DNA of 64,000 nucleotides from Platycnemis pennipes. Its lineage: Eukaryota; Arthropoda; Insecta; Odonata; Platycnemididae. Location: positions 11,287,131 through 11,351,130 of the forward strand of contig OW121854.1 in NCBI GenBank assembly GCA_933228895.1, written 5' to 3'. Below, one piece after another: positions 45,823 to 57,900 of this stretch; the first letter of the stretch is position 1; each line of letters begins with the position of its first letter. The position numbers were made by a program, and so were the translations under genes. The notes below the pieces were generated by a model that was not told where the DNA came from, did no database searches, and worked only from the letters and a program-made list of their open reading frames with translations.

Positions 45823-45969
45823 ATGGACCGTTCATTTCTGAATCCTGTCGAAGAAGACGACCTTTATTCTGGTTTCAACGAATACCCGTCTGTATTTGGC
45901 ACAAACGATTTGCAAGAAGATGAAGATTTTCAAGAGGCCGTCCGAACTAGTTACGAAAAACGTCCAACG
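45823..45969 (+). CDS. IFT88: IFT88 exon 1
   Basis: 49 codons, starting MDRSFLNPVEEDDLYSGFNE and ending at KRPT before GTATGC. An in-frame ATG 18 bp upstream (45805) could add MRHCFE. I prefer 45823 because family members start close before the acidic DDLYSGFN block, but the upstream start cannot be excluded. Confidence 0.92.
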
Positions 45970-48900
45970 GTATGCTTACGGAGGCCTTTATCAATCGTTT
46001 CCGACGGGTATATCTGACATTTATTCTGTCATCATTGGATATTTTATTCTCTTAAAATTATTTTAATTTGCAGTTGCTCACGAGACCAGGAATTGGGACT
46101 AGACTAGGCACGCCTACAGGGGTAATTTGTATTTATGTTTTCTCTTTTACTACGAATAAACGTTGGGAAGTAAACCGCTGTGGTCTTAAGATATGATGAA
46201 AATTGTATTCAAAGTAAACTGAAGAAGTGCTTGAAACAATTTGGCATTTGAACATTCGCCATTTCTGCCGGTGAGTCTCTTAGAGATTCTTGGGTACTAG
46301 CATGAAGTGAACAGCTAATTTTCAGCCTGTGGAGGCAGAGCAGTCTTTGAAAAATCCAAGGGTTAACGTGGATATCCTCTTGAAAATTTCTATTGGAAGC
46401 CCTCAAGTCCCATAGAATTTTTAATGTGATTATTTTAAGTCTTAAATATTTATTGTAACACTACCTTGATAATCTTATATATTCAGAATAGTCATCGCTG
46501 GATTCCTCTGGGTCATTCCATATAAAATCAACGAAAATTCAATATTTTTTGTGACCTTCAAGTACTGTGATATTTGGCACAGTTGTTCGTATCATAGTAA
46601 GTAACAAATGTGATTATTTTTGTATTTTTGGGATGATTGGACAGGGATTTATGAGGGGGGGTCAAAATTTGATTTTTGGTGGCATTTTCGCGCATTAATT
46701 TAGTTTACCGGCAATAAGTCAGCTCCTATCAGAACTACAGAGTTGGGGTTGGACTCATTGAAAAGGTAATTACATCTCCTATTAAAAGGATTGACTTTCA
46801 AATACTCATCATTTTAAATGGCATCACAGCGTGTACCTACATCTAGGTTTGGTCAAATGTCAAATACACCATATTCGATTTTTTTAAACTTGGTATTATC
46901 AATCTACATACATGTGGCCACAAGCACACAAAATTTGGAGATGGCTTTTTTGTTATTTTTTTATGGTAATTATTTCACAGATTAACTAGCTCTATTGTAG
47001 CATGCTATTTTATATGGCCCCTCAGGAAGGAATGAATTCTGGAACTAAGAAACAAAAGTGGTTCTATTTAATGATTTTATTACTGGCCTAGTGATGTTAG
47101 TCCAAAGACGCACATGACCTCTTCCTCCCATCATGTACTTACTGACATAGCTGGGCAGAAAAGCGTTAATCGTTAATTAACGAAGTTAACATATTGCTTA
47201 ACGTTTTAACTTTTAAGTTAAATCCAAAGACTTTTAACGGTCTTATTAACTTCCGTTAACATTTAATTCTGTTAATTTAAGTGCGTTACTTTTGTTTAGA
47301 GCCATCTGGATTGCCATTTAATAACTTGGTGAAGGAGTTGTGATGAGAATGCAGTCTAGAGAACTCAGCGTTTGTACTGCAATCAGACTTTTACATAACT
47401 TTTACAGAAAACATTTACACAGTCAAGGCTCACGTTCTCACCCTAAACAATATTAAACAAGACATGAGGAGAACGCATCCATCTAAATATGTTCAATTTG
47501 AAGAAAAAGTAAAGGCAGGATCAACTCGCGGGAAAACGAAAACAAGTGTAAGGCTTCTTCAAGAGCTGTGGATTCTTCATATGTCAATAGTTTTTTCACC
47601 ATCTAATGGCAAAAAAACTACGCCAGCAAAATATTAGTGAATCTTTTGGTATCGCAGCTACCAGTAGCGGCGTATCCCAAGGTTTCTATTTCCACAATCA
47701 AATACAAACAGCGTCAGGTCCAACTTTACTGACGGAAACGGTAAATTACTATGAAACTCCATACCTCATGTGTATAAGTCTACATTACCTAAGCTATACT
47801 GTTTATTAAGTATTTTTGACCATGTAATTCTTATTACGTTCATTGACATTAAAAATACCTAAATTTTAAGTGACATATAATTCAAAATTGCCAACAATTT
47901 AATATAGATTTTTAACTTTAACGGATAACTTAAACTCGCGTTAAATTTTCATCAAGATAAGGATTAACAAAGTTAACTTTTTGAGTAGCTTTTAATACAT
48001 TAATGAAGTTAATTTTTGGATTAACTTTGCCCAGCTATGCTTACTGACACCGTAAACAAATCGCTGTTTTTACTTGGTGAATCTCCCGTCCACTGTAACA
48101 AGTTACGGGGAAGGAATTACCCAAAAAGGAAGTTACACAAAATAAAGACCAACATATGAAAAAATGAAGATTATTTCTCCAGGAGAATCGATAATTCAAG
48201 ATTTTTCATCTTCATCTGATGAAAGCAATGTGCACAACTACGTGTCAAATGACTACCAGGCCATGATGACCCAGCTGAAAGAGAGGTATAACCACCCAGA
48301 ATGTACGAGACAGATTTATGCTTTTGTCCATGCTGCCAAGAGAATGGAGCTCGAGGAGAGTGAGGGAGGAATTCCCTAGCATTTCCAACTACATGATTAG
48401 AAATGTTAAGAAGGCTGTTGAAAGGAATGGCATTCTTACTCCACTCAAACCTTAGCCTGGCCCATTGTTGCCTGTGGAGACAGCTAAAATAGGCTTTGCT
48501 TTCTACAAAAATGATAATGTCGGTCGGTGTATGCCTGGAAAGAAAGACTGTCAGTCAGAAAAAATGGTAAGAAAATATACGAACAAAAGTGATTGGTGTT
48601 GTCAAACTTAAAAGAAATCTATGAACTCCTCACGGGTGCCCATGCAGTTTGTGCATGTGTGGTTCACCAGACGTTAAAATTAATGATCGAAGGAGCTAAA
48701 TTGCCTTCATTAACGATGAACAGAATTCCTTAGGCTACGTAGCATGATGCTCTAAACATGATAATGTGCAATCCACCTCATCCTGAATGCTTCTTGGGGA
48801 TGTGTTCCGATTGCCCAGATATTTACAATATCAAAGCAGAATTAGAGATAGTTTTTGATGATCTGTTCATTGATGAAAGAGTCTATAAGCAATGGCTAAC

Positions 48901-51900
48901 TACAGAGCGATGGAATTTAGAAACAGTTTACCAGCCTTCCAAAGACTTCGTCAACACCTTTGTTAGTAAACTGCTTGTGTTACGTGATCATTATTTCATT
49001 GCCACAGCACAAGCCACCTTCCTCCAGGAAGCAAAAGGATCATTTCAGCCTGGTAGAGTTGTAGTCAGTGGAGACTTCGCAGAAAACTGCAGTTTCGTTC
49101 TTCAGAATGCCACCCAGGGTTATCATTGGAATAATAGGCTGCACTCCATCCATTTGTGTATTATTACTCAGAAGGTGGCAAGCCCGGAACATTCAAGCTT
49201 TGTATTGATATCTGACTGTCTCACACACCAAACTGTGCTGTCTACTCATTTCAGAAGCAGATAATACCCCTTCTACGCAAAAAGTGCCAGAACTAAAGAA
49301 AATTATTTTTCTGATGGTTTTGCTGCACAGTACAAGAATAAAAAACTTTTTTAACCAGTGCTTGCACGAATCTGACTTTGGGGTGCCTGCTACATGGCAC
49401 TTTTTTACTACCTCGCATCGGAAAGGGCCATGTGATGGTGTAGGTGATTGTGTAAAGAGATTGACTGGCAGAGGCCATACGATAGACAAATTAGAAACCT
49501 TAAAGGACCTATTTGATTGGGCTGAAGCTAATTTGAGCTCCTCAACATTTTGGTTCGTGTCTGTAGAAGAGATGGAAGCAACGCATCAATCTCTTAGTGA
49601 AAGGTTTGAAGTTCAATAGCCAATTGCCGGAATGCGAAGTTTCCACTGCTTTGAACCGATATCCACAACAGTGCCACAAGTGAAACGATACTATTCATCT
49701 GCTGAAAGCAAAGATGTCCTGCTGTTCCCAGGGGAAGAAGACACAATAGACACAGAAGATGAGTCTGATGAGGATGATTTTGAGTCAGATGTGAATGAAG
49801 ATGGAACAGAACCTGTTCTAACCATTGAGGGCATTGGGGAATATGTTACCGTGCAATATGACAGACATTGGTGGTTCGCATCTGTTTTAGGGAAGAATTT
49901 GCCTGGAGAACTTAAGAGTTTGATTTCTCTATCCCCATGGGCCATCTCCATCCTTCGCATATCCCCCCAAAAGACAATGACTTCGTGCTTCCTCTAAGCC
50001 ATGTGCTGACAAGAGTGAGTATCCAGCTAGGAGGGATGTCTGAATGCACATACAAGATCACAAGAGGACAGCAAAGTGGTTACTAGATGGCTCGCAATGA
50101 AATGAGATCCAGGTAAGATTACAGATGAACCAGTTCTTACTTGTGCGTTCAACTACAAAATGATGAACCATGCAAAACTAGTTGGTGGTCAATTTATTTG
50201 ACTAGCAGGCAAAAAGAGGTGGATTGCCGTTCACCTAGAAGGAAATTCTTGTTCACTTATCACCACATACCTTGAAAACCAAATTTTTAGCCATCTCCAA
50301 ATTTTGTGTGTTTGTACCCATATATGTGCAGTTTAAGTATTTCACTGCAGTGAACGTACCTAGTACAATCGCACGGTAGGCTGCTATGATCATATCTTTT
50401 CGTTCTGCCTGTAGCGCTTTCACTTTTCCACTGCAAGTGACAAGTAGGTTTCCAGAGAGTGAGCCGCAGCGAAAGGGTTAATAACACCAAGTTTTTAAAA
50501 AAATTGAAGATAGTGTATTTGAGCTTTTGGCCTTTGACTAAACGTAGATGTAGGTCCATGCTGTGAAGCCATTTGAAAAGATGAGTATTTGAAATTCAAT
50601 CCTTTTAATAGGAAATTTAATTACCTTTTCAATGAGCCCAAGCCCAACACTTAAGCTTGGATAGGAGTTCACTTATTGCCAGTAAACTAAAGTAATGCAC
50701 GAAAAGGCCATTGAAAGGTCAACTTTTGACCCCCTCATAAATCCCTATCTATCATCCCAAAAATACAAAAAAATCACATTTGTTACTTACTATGGTATGA
50801 ACAACTGCACCACGACAACCCAAGAAGGTCAAAAAAATGTGTTGGTTGATTTCATGCGGAATAACCCCTCTAGGAAACTCATAAATTCTTACCCAATATG
50901 CAATCAGACAAATATTTAATCATATTAATTTATGTTTTTCATGCACCTTACCCAGGAAAAGAATTTTTCAGTCCACATTTTTTACATTGTTTCCCAAAAG
51001 CCAGGCATTGACATAATATGCTGAGTTTGACATCTTGTTCATTAGGAAGTTTTCCCCGGGGACCATTTGGATGGTGACTTGATTTTGCGTGCTTGTTTCT
51101 TTATTTAAAAGGGTCCTCCTTTGCTGTACCTGTGTCGTCTGCTTCTCCCTCCCTCCCTGCCTGTTCTTTGCTTTGCTCTACTGCTCAACAGTAAGCCTCT
51201 CCCTTCCTTAACATTAGCTTTTCCATTCTCAGCCCATATTCATGCATAACTTTATCCTTTACACCATGAACTATTTTACCTTTTAACTTGTTTTCCTCTT
51301 CTGGCTCATTATCAGCTGTATTATTGTAATTACAAGATTTTATTTACCTTCTACATGCAGTCATAAATGGATCAAACATCTCTCCCGTTGCTTTCGATCC
51401 CAGAGTATGTTATGTTCATAACAGGCTTTGGATAAGCATTCATGTATTCACCAAGTTTCTTGGCCACTTCTTTAAAAGATTTTTTTCTCATCTTAATCAT
51501 TAAGAGAATGTTACAGGCTTCCTTTCGCACAATGTTCTGCAAAAAAGATAATTTTATTTTGTCATGAGCTTCTTCATGTCCAAAGGCAACCGAGCAATCT
51601 TCTAATGAGTCAAATCATGCAGGAAGTTCAGTAACTTACACCTCAAGATCTGGTTGAGATTTTACAGGCAATGCAAATGAAGCTTCCATGATAGCCGACA
51701 CAAGCACAATTCAATATAACAGATGAAATTTTAGCTCGTCATATTTGTATCTTTTCATTTATTCACAAATATAAAAGTACAAGATACAATGTCATATGTA
51801 AACATACACTTCCAATGAGTATTATTACTCTTCTGGAAATACATTATCAATAACATTTGACTTTGCTGCCTTGAATAATTCACCAAAAAAAGTCAAAATA

Positions 51901-54900
51901 CAAAATACTACATAATAATAAAAAATGTGAGATATGATACTTATTTAAATTGCATAAACCTTCAATGTTCACTACATAAAAATAAAAATGATCTTCAAAA
52001 TAGCCAATTATAAGGACTGCACAATGTTTAACCTTTGATATTTGATAGGTTTTAATTAATAATTAGACATTTTGCACATCGAACTTTTACTTGAGAACTC
52101 TTATTGTCTCATTGGTACCAGGAATATGACCTAAAATATACTGACTCAGGCATAATAACTTAAATCTCATGACCTCACTTGACTTTTTCTTCATGATTTT
52201 TGGTAAGCAAATGTGTTTCCCTATTTTAGTGTATAGTTTTCATGGCAACCGAGTGTATTTCTTCAAAAATGATTGCTATAGTATCGCCAAGGGACAAGCA
52301 TGGTGTCATCTAGAGGACTGTCAAGGCTTCAGACGCAAGGGAACGATGGTGGTGGCGCACGGCCAATGACTGCAGTTCATGGAGCTGGATACACTTCAAA
52401 CACATCAATGTTTGATCTGAGTCATGGCACTAAAGGAGTTACAGCAGCTAATTCGAAGAGTGAAGATTCGTAAGTTGAATGCTTTTCCTTGCCAGTACCA
52501 ATGTTTTTCTCATTGATAATTGGATATAACAATTTGGATTTAAATCCAAAGCAGTAGTAGAACCAGGGAGTGTGTATAACAGTTTTGCAGTTTTGTGCCT
52601 CTACATAACATTTAATGTTTTGCATCTGTGTTCTACATAGGCATAACATTATGGACATATTAATATTGTAACTAATTTCAATAATAATAATCATGCATTT
52701 ATTTGTCCAGAGATTTGTGGTATAGACATATACAAATATAGGACACGTCAAAACAAGAAAATCACACTTTCAAAAACTCATTTACAGAATAAAACATTCA
52801 GTTTTCAGAAAAGTTAATAACTTTTTTTTGAACACAGGTATCTTTGCTTCATGTTTAATTTCCTTTGGTAAACTATTAAAAAGCCTTAATCCCATTGACT
52901 TGGGCCCAAGAGCAACAAATTTTATTCTATTGTTATATTTAGTATTTTTTTTGGGGTTCCTCTGCCCGTGCTGATTCTATTTTAAAAATACAAAAAAGGG
53001 CTGTTCGGCTTATGAGCAATGCTCCTTGTGATGCACCCTGTAAGCCTCTTTTTAAAAAACTGTCAATCTTACCAATTCCATGCATATATATTTATATTGC
53101 AATTATGTATGTTAGTAATAACATATCTGAATACGTGACAAATGACAATTGCCATTTTCACTACACGAGAGCTTGTAAAGATCTGCATCAGCCATTTGTT
53201 AGAATACAAAATGTTGCTCTTGGGCCCAAGTCAATGGGATTAAGGCTTTTTAATAGTTTACCAAAGGAAATTAAACATGAAGCAAAGATACCTGTGTTCA
53301 AAAAAAAGTTATTAACTTTTCTGAAAACTGAATGTTTTATTCTGTAAATGAGTTTTTGAAAGTGTGATTTTCTTGTTTTGACGTGTCCTATATTTGTATA
53401 TGTCTATACCACAAATCTCTGGACAAATAAATGCATTATTATTATTTGATTCTAACCTATCAACCCTACTCTGCAGTGAAACCTATTAAACAAGGGGGGG
53501 AGAGGAGAGGGGGCTCATCCATCCTAACCCTTGCACACTGACCTCCCTTTCCCCTTTCTCTCCCTCCCTCACCCCTATTACCTTGCTATATACATATACT
53601 GCTCTCGGTACTTACTTATTCACCTGATGATGTTGCCTCACAACGAAACCATGATGTCATGGGCAATAAAACTGTGTGTGGAAGTTGCAGTGTTTCTTTT
53701 TCAACCTTAATACCTACGATGAAAGATTTCCACAGTGTTAAACCCGAAACTGTTAACTTTCAGAGTTACTTTCCATCTCTGGAGAATTAAAGAAAAGGCA
53801 GCGACTTCAGTTTATGTCCATTCTTGGACTTGCCTGCCAGACTTCTGTTTGATGTGTTCATGAGTGGCTGAAATCGACTTCTTTATTAGAATCAATAACA
53901 TCAATACACATCAATTTTGATAAGAGTAACATTTAAATTGCATATATCAACATTCCACCTTAATTTTTACAATATTGAAAAGAAAAAAATGGAATGACAT
54001 TGAACAATTATAATAGTTTTCCCAGAACAAACATCAATTTAACAAAACACATCTTATTGTACTTTGGACTATCTTTGAGTATGTTAAAAAAAATTAAAGG
54101 AATAAATCTGATTTTAATAATATTGAAGCAAAAATAATCAACTGATATTGTCTTTCTATTCCAAAAGCTATCAGTTTACCTTAGATAATTTATGCACACA
54201 CAAAGAAGCAAGCAGTTTTGTGAACTGATTCCCAACGAAACCTTTCGTGAAAATGTCTGCCTTCTGGTCAGTAGACCAGATAGTAGATATTTAACCAAAA
54301 TGTTTTTATTCAACAATAAATCCCTGACATAATGGTATTTTCAAGTACGTAATATGTTTCAATTGCTTGTGATCCCGTTTGTTGATGCAATCAATCCATG
54401 AGTTATTGTCTTAAAAAATTACTATGGGTTCAATTAATTGCACACCCAGGTCACTAAGCAGGTTTTTCAGCCACAGGAGTTCAGCAGGTGGATAAGGCCA
54501 CTATTGTCTGCCCTTGGTTGTGGATAAAGCCACCATTGTATGTTTACGAGTAGACCAACATACAGTGGGCCCATACACTAGGAATAAATAACCAGTTGTT
54601 GATTTGCCATCTGCTGCATCTCCTGCCCAATCTGCATCTGCATACCCTTCAAGTACACATGATGACTGTTTCCTTATCACCAGTCCAAAGTCCTCTTAAG
54701 GTATCTCAAAACTCCATTCTATTGAGCATGAGTAGTATTAACCTGAAATCTACTGAAAAAGGTAACACTTACATCAAATCTTGAATTCAACATACATAAG
54801 ACAACCAACCAATTCATGGTAAGGATACTCATCAGTAATGATACAGTTACCATCTGTTGTTGCTGCTGGTATGGCATCCATAGTAGTTTTTACGGGTTTG

Positions 54901-57900
54901 AATTTCTCCATCCGGTAACGCTCTAACAACTTTCTAACATAGTGCTCCTGACTAAAGGTAATCTGTTTCATGAATATGTCAAATCTCCTATTCAATTCTC
55001 TTGGAGCTTGTTTCAAGCCATGAAGAGATTTTTGTAGGAAGTGAAGGCTGTTTAGGTGCTCCACCTGGTCGATTCCTCCATCGCTGCCGACGTTTCAAAG
55101 AACGATTAATTCTCCATCCTCAGGGCTGAGTGTTGTGTCTGTCAAAGGTGAGATCTATATAAACCCATGGCCAGGAATTCAAGTGCCTTGTGATTGGTCT
55201 GTTGATTTCTGCCTTTTTCTTGCCAATCAGATGCTCTCCTCGGTATTTGTTTCCACACACTGCTGAGAGAGTATCTGGCGTCTATATTGATGTTATTATG
55301 TATCAGTATATTGTACAAATGTGGAGATGGACTCTCTCTGTGCTATGAATCTCTTCTCTTAAAAAATTACATCCCTTCCTCTCACTATTTTATTTTCTTC
55401 CAGATCCCTTAGGCAGTAACCATTTGTACAACTAAATAATATTTCTTACATCTAGATTCCACTTTGCCTCTGACTTGTTCCTTAGGACTATGTAGATAGG
55501 CAATGCACCCAAAAAATCCTTAGTTTGCTGACTTCCAGTTTCTCTCCAAACCAAAGTTGAGCTGAATTTTTCAAGACTTATGTAGGGCTTCTGTTAAGGA
55601 TGTAAACAACTGTTAGAACAGCTTCTGTACTGAAGATGTTGGGTAACCCGGAGCTGAGTAGCATGCAACAAGCTTTCTCAAGTATTTTATGGTTGAGGCA
55701 TTTGCTGCAGAGTGTATGGAATTGATAATTCAGATTGAATACCCTAACTTTCAAAATGTCATTTCACCTCATTGGAAACATTCTCACCCATAATCATATC
55801 TGAAATGACTCAGTTTGCTGTTAAAATGAGTGGTAGCCATTCTGTCATAGATTTGAAGGTAATTAATAACTTCTGATTTTGACTTGAGAAAATAAACAGC
55901 AGTAAAGTGAGTGTAGTCAAGAATAACCGTTGAGATGTATGTATTTCTTTCCATCATACAACATTGGATTTATGGGTCCCGCCAAGTCGCTGTGAACTAG
56001 TTCCAGTGGATGATTGGCTCTAGTTTGTTGACATTATTGGGGCAATGTAGTTTGCTTGCCCACCAGGCAGGGTTCACATGTATCTCTCGCCTTGATAGCC
56101 TTTATCCCATCAACCATGGTAGCCACCAGATGTAGATATGTGCCCATACCTCTGATGCCACAATTCTTCTGTTTCTGAAGTGAGGTATGCTGTCGTCCTT
56201 CCTTCTTATCATCAATCTGTATAGTTTGTCTGAAGTTGACCCACTGCTGCAATCTTATCTCCTTTCATAATAGTTCCTTTTCCATCTGCGAGCTTAATAG
56301 TAAAACCAAGCAAGTCCAGTTTGCATACAGACAAGTTTATATAAAGATCAGGCAATTTTAGGACATTTGGAATTTTAATACACTAACAAAAGTGACTCCA
56401 TGAATGTCTCCCTTTTCTTTTGCCACGATCACTTGACCTTTTTTGGTAACTTTATTGTGAACTGGGTGACTGAGAGGAGCTACATTGACAACAGAAGTAT
56501 TTTTTCCAACTAGGTGTTTTGTGTCTGCCAAGACCAAAGCAAATATATTTCATCACTACCCACCCCTCTTGCAGTGTGAGGCTCTGTTGCTATGTTAATT
56601 GTGTTCACAGAGAAGCAGAATACATCTTCCTCTTCTTTAGATTTTTGACTTGTCATGTCCTGAGTTGATTCCTCAGCGTTAGCACACTGTGTCTTCCAGG
56701 AAAGGTGTGTTTCGATTACTCGCCCAAAAGGCGATTTTTCACAAATCATAAGGTTAGGTTGTCAGCAGACATAGATTTTATGGCAGTAACAACAACATTG
56801 CATTTGAAGGGCATTGTAAGAAGTAAATGGCAAATAATATTAGCCTCACTTAAATTGGTACTTGAGTTGGCGGATGAGCTTGTTGAACTGCAGGAAGTGG
56901 GTCATGTCTGGCAGACGGCAACAACAGCTAGCGGCGCATCTGTAATTGAATGGCAAGAACTTTACTCTGGAAAGTATTACATAATTCCTTCTTTGCCATA
57001 TAAGAATTAGGCTTACTCTTCACATATCCCAAATGGCTGTGGGCTAATTTTTGAACCATCAAACCTTTCACCCTTTTGTCATGTTTAAGCAGTCCAACAA
57101 TATTCAAAATCAAGGTCCTTGATAGGATTGTTAACTTTAAGTTAGTTATACATGAAGTATCTGCCACAATAATCAACTCACCACCAGTCTTGCACAGAGA
57201 TCTACCAAAAAAGGGAGACAAGGTTGAAACCATTGATTTGAAGAAGTATGGCTAGTGTAACTATTGTTCTGAGATACATACAAACAACATTTGGTTTTTT
57301 ATCCCTAAAGAATCATTGTAGAACTTATAAATTGTATTCACATAGTTTGTGTGTTAAGGTTTTATAGTATTATATTTTGGTGATAGGTTTTGAAGCTGGT
57401 ATATGGAGATTCTATCTGCAATGTTCTGCAGGATTTTTGGAAGCTCATATTAGTTGTTAAGGAAGACCAATGAAAAATTTGAAACTAGTGAAGAAACACC
57501 CAGAATAAGTATTTTTGGTTGTAATGTCAATGGAGTGATTTCAACGTAGTAGAGTAATTGCAAACTGCTCTTTCGTAAGTGTAAAAGTGTTGAAGATTAT
57601 AATCCCAATTACCATATATTTTTCTTTGAAATGTTGAAATATCATCACATTTGCATGGATTAGTGTGTTCCATTTTATTTCCAAAATGTTGGCATTTTTG
57701 AATACTGTAGATGATTCAGTGATGAAGGATGTTATGTTCATTTGCTTCAATGAACAAATTGTGTGGTTTCAGGCAAGATGCCATGGAATGTGTTCATAAT
57801 TATTTAAAAAATGAAATAAAAGTCCTTACGGCATTCCCACTTTACTCCTAGTTTAAGCTGGTTTATTTGCTTGCCTTGAGATAATATATTTTCCATTCTA

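Larger units (their letters stand above)
46509..50868 (+). mobile_element. Long-terminal-inverted-repeat DNA transposon in IFT88 intron 2
   Basis: The left arm, about 46509-46951, starts GGGTCATTCCATATAAAATC. The right arm, about 50287-50868, ends GATTTCATGCGGAATAACCC reversed. They share inverted blocks along some 400 bp (for example CACACAAAATTTGGAGATGG / CCATCTCCAAATTTTGTGTG and CATTTGTTACTTACTATG). Divergence is about 15-25% by eye and the right arm has an extra insertion (about 50331-50490). Between the arms lie a decayed transposase-like gene and a nested hAT element. Confidence 0.75.

Noticed and set aside
53627..53660. Hammerhead-ribozyme-like CTGATGA ... CGAAA pattern
   Set aside because: Stem II is only four pairs with an unpaired base next to the core, and no U follows stem III at the cleavage position. 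The consensus is not met.
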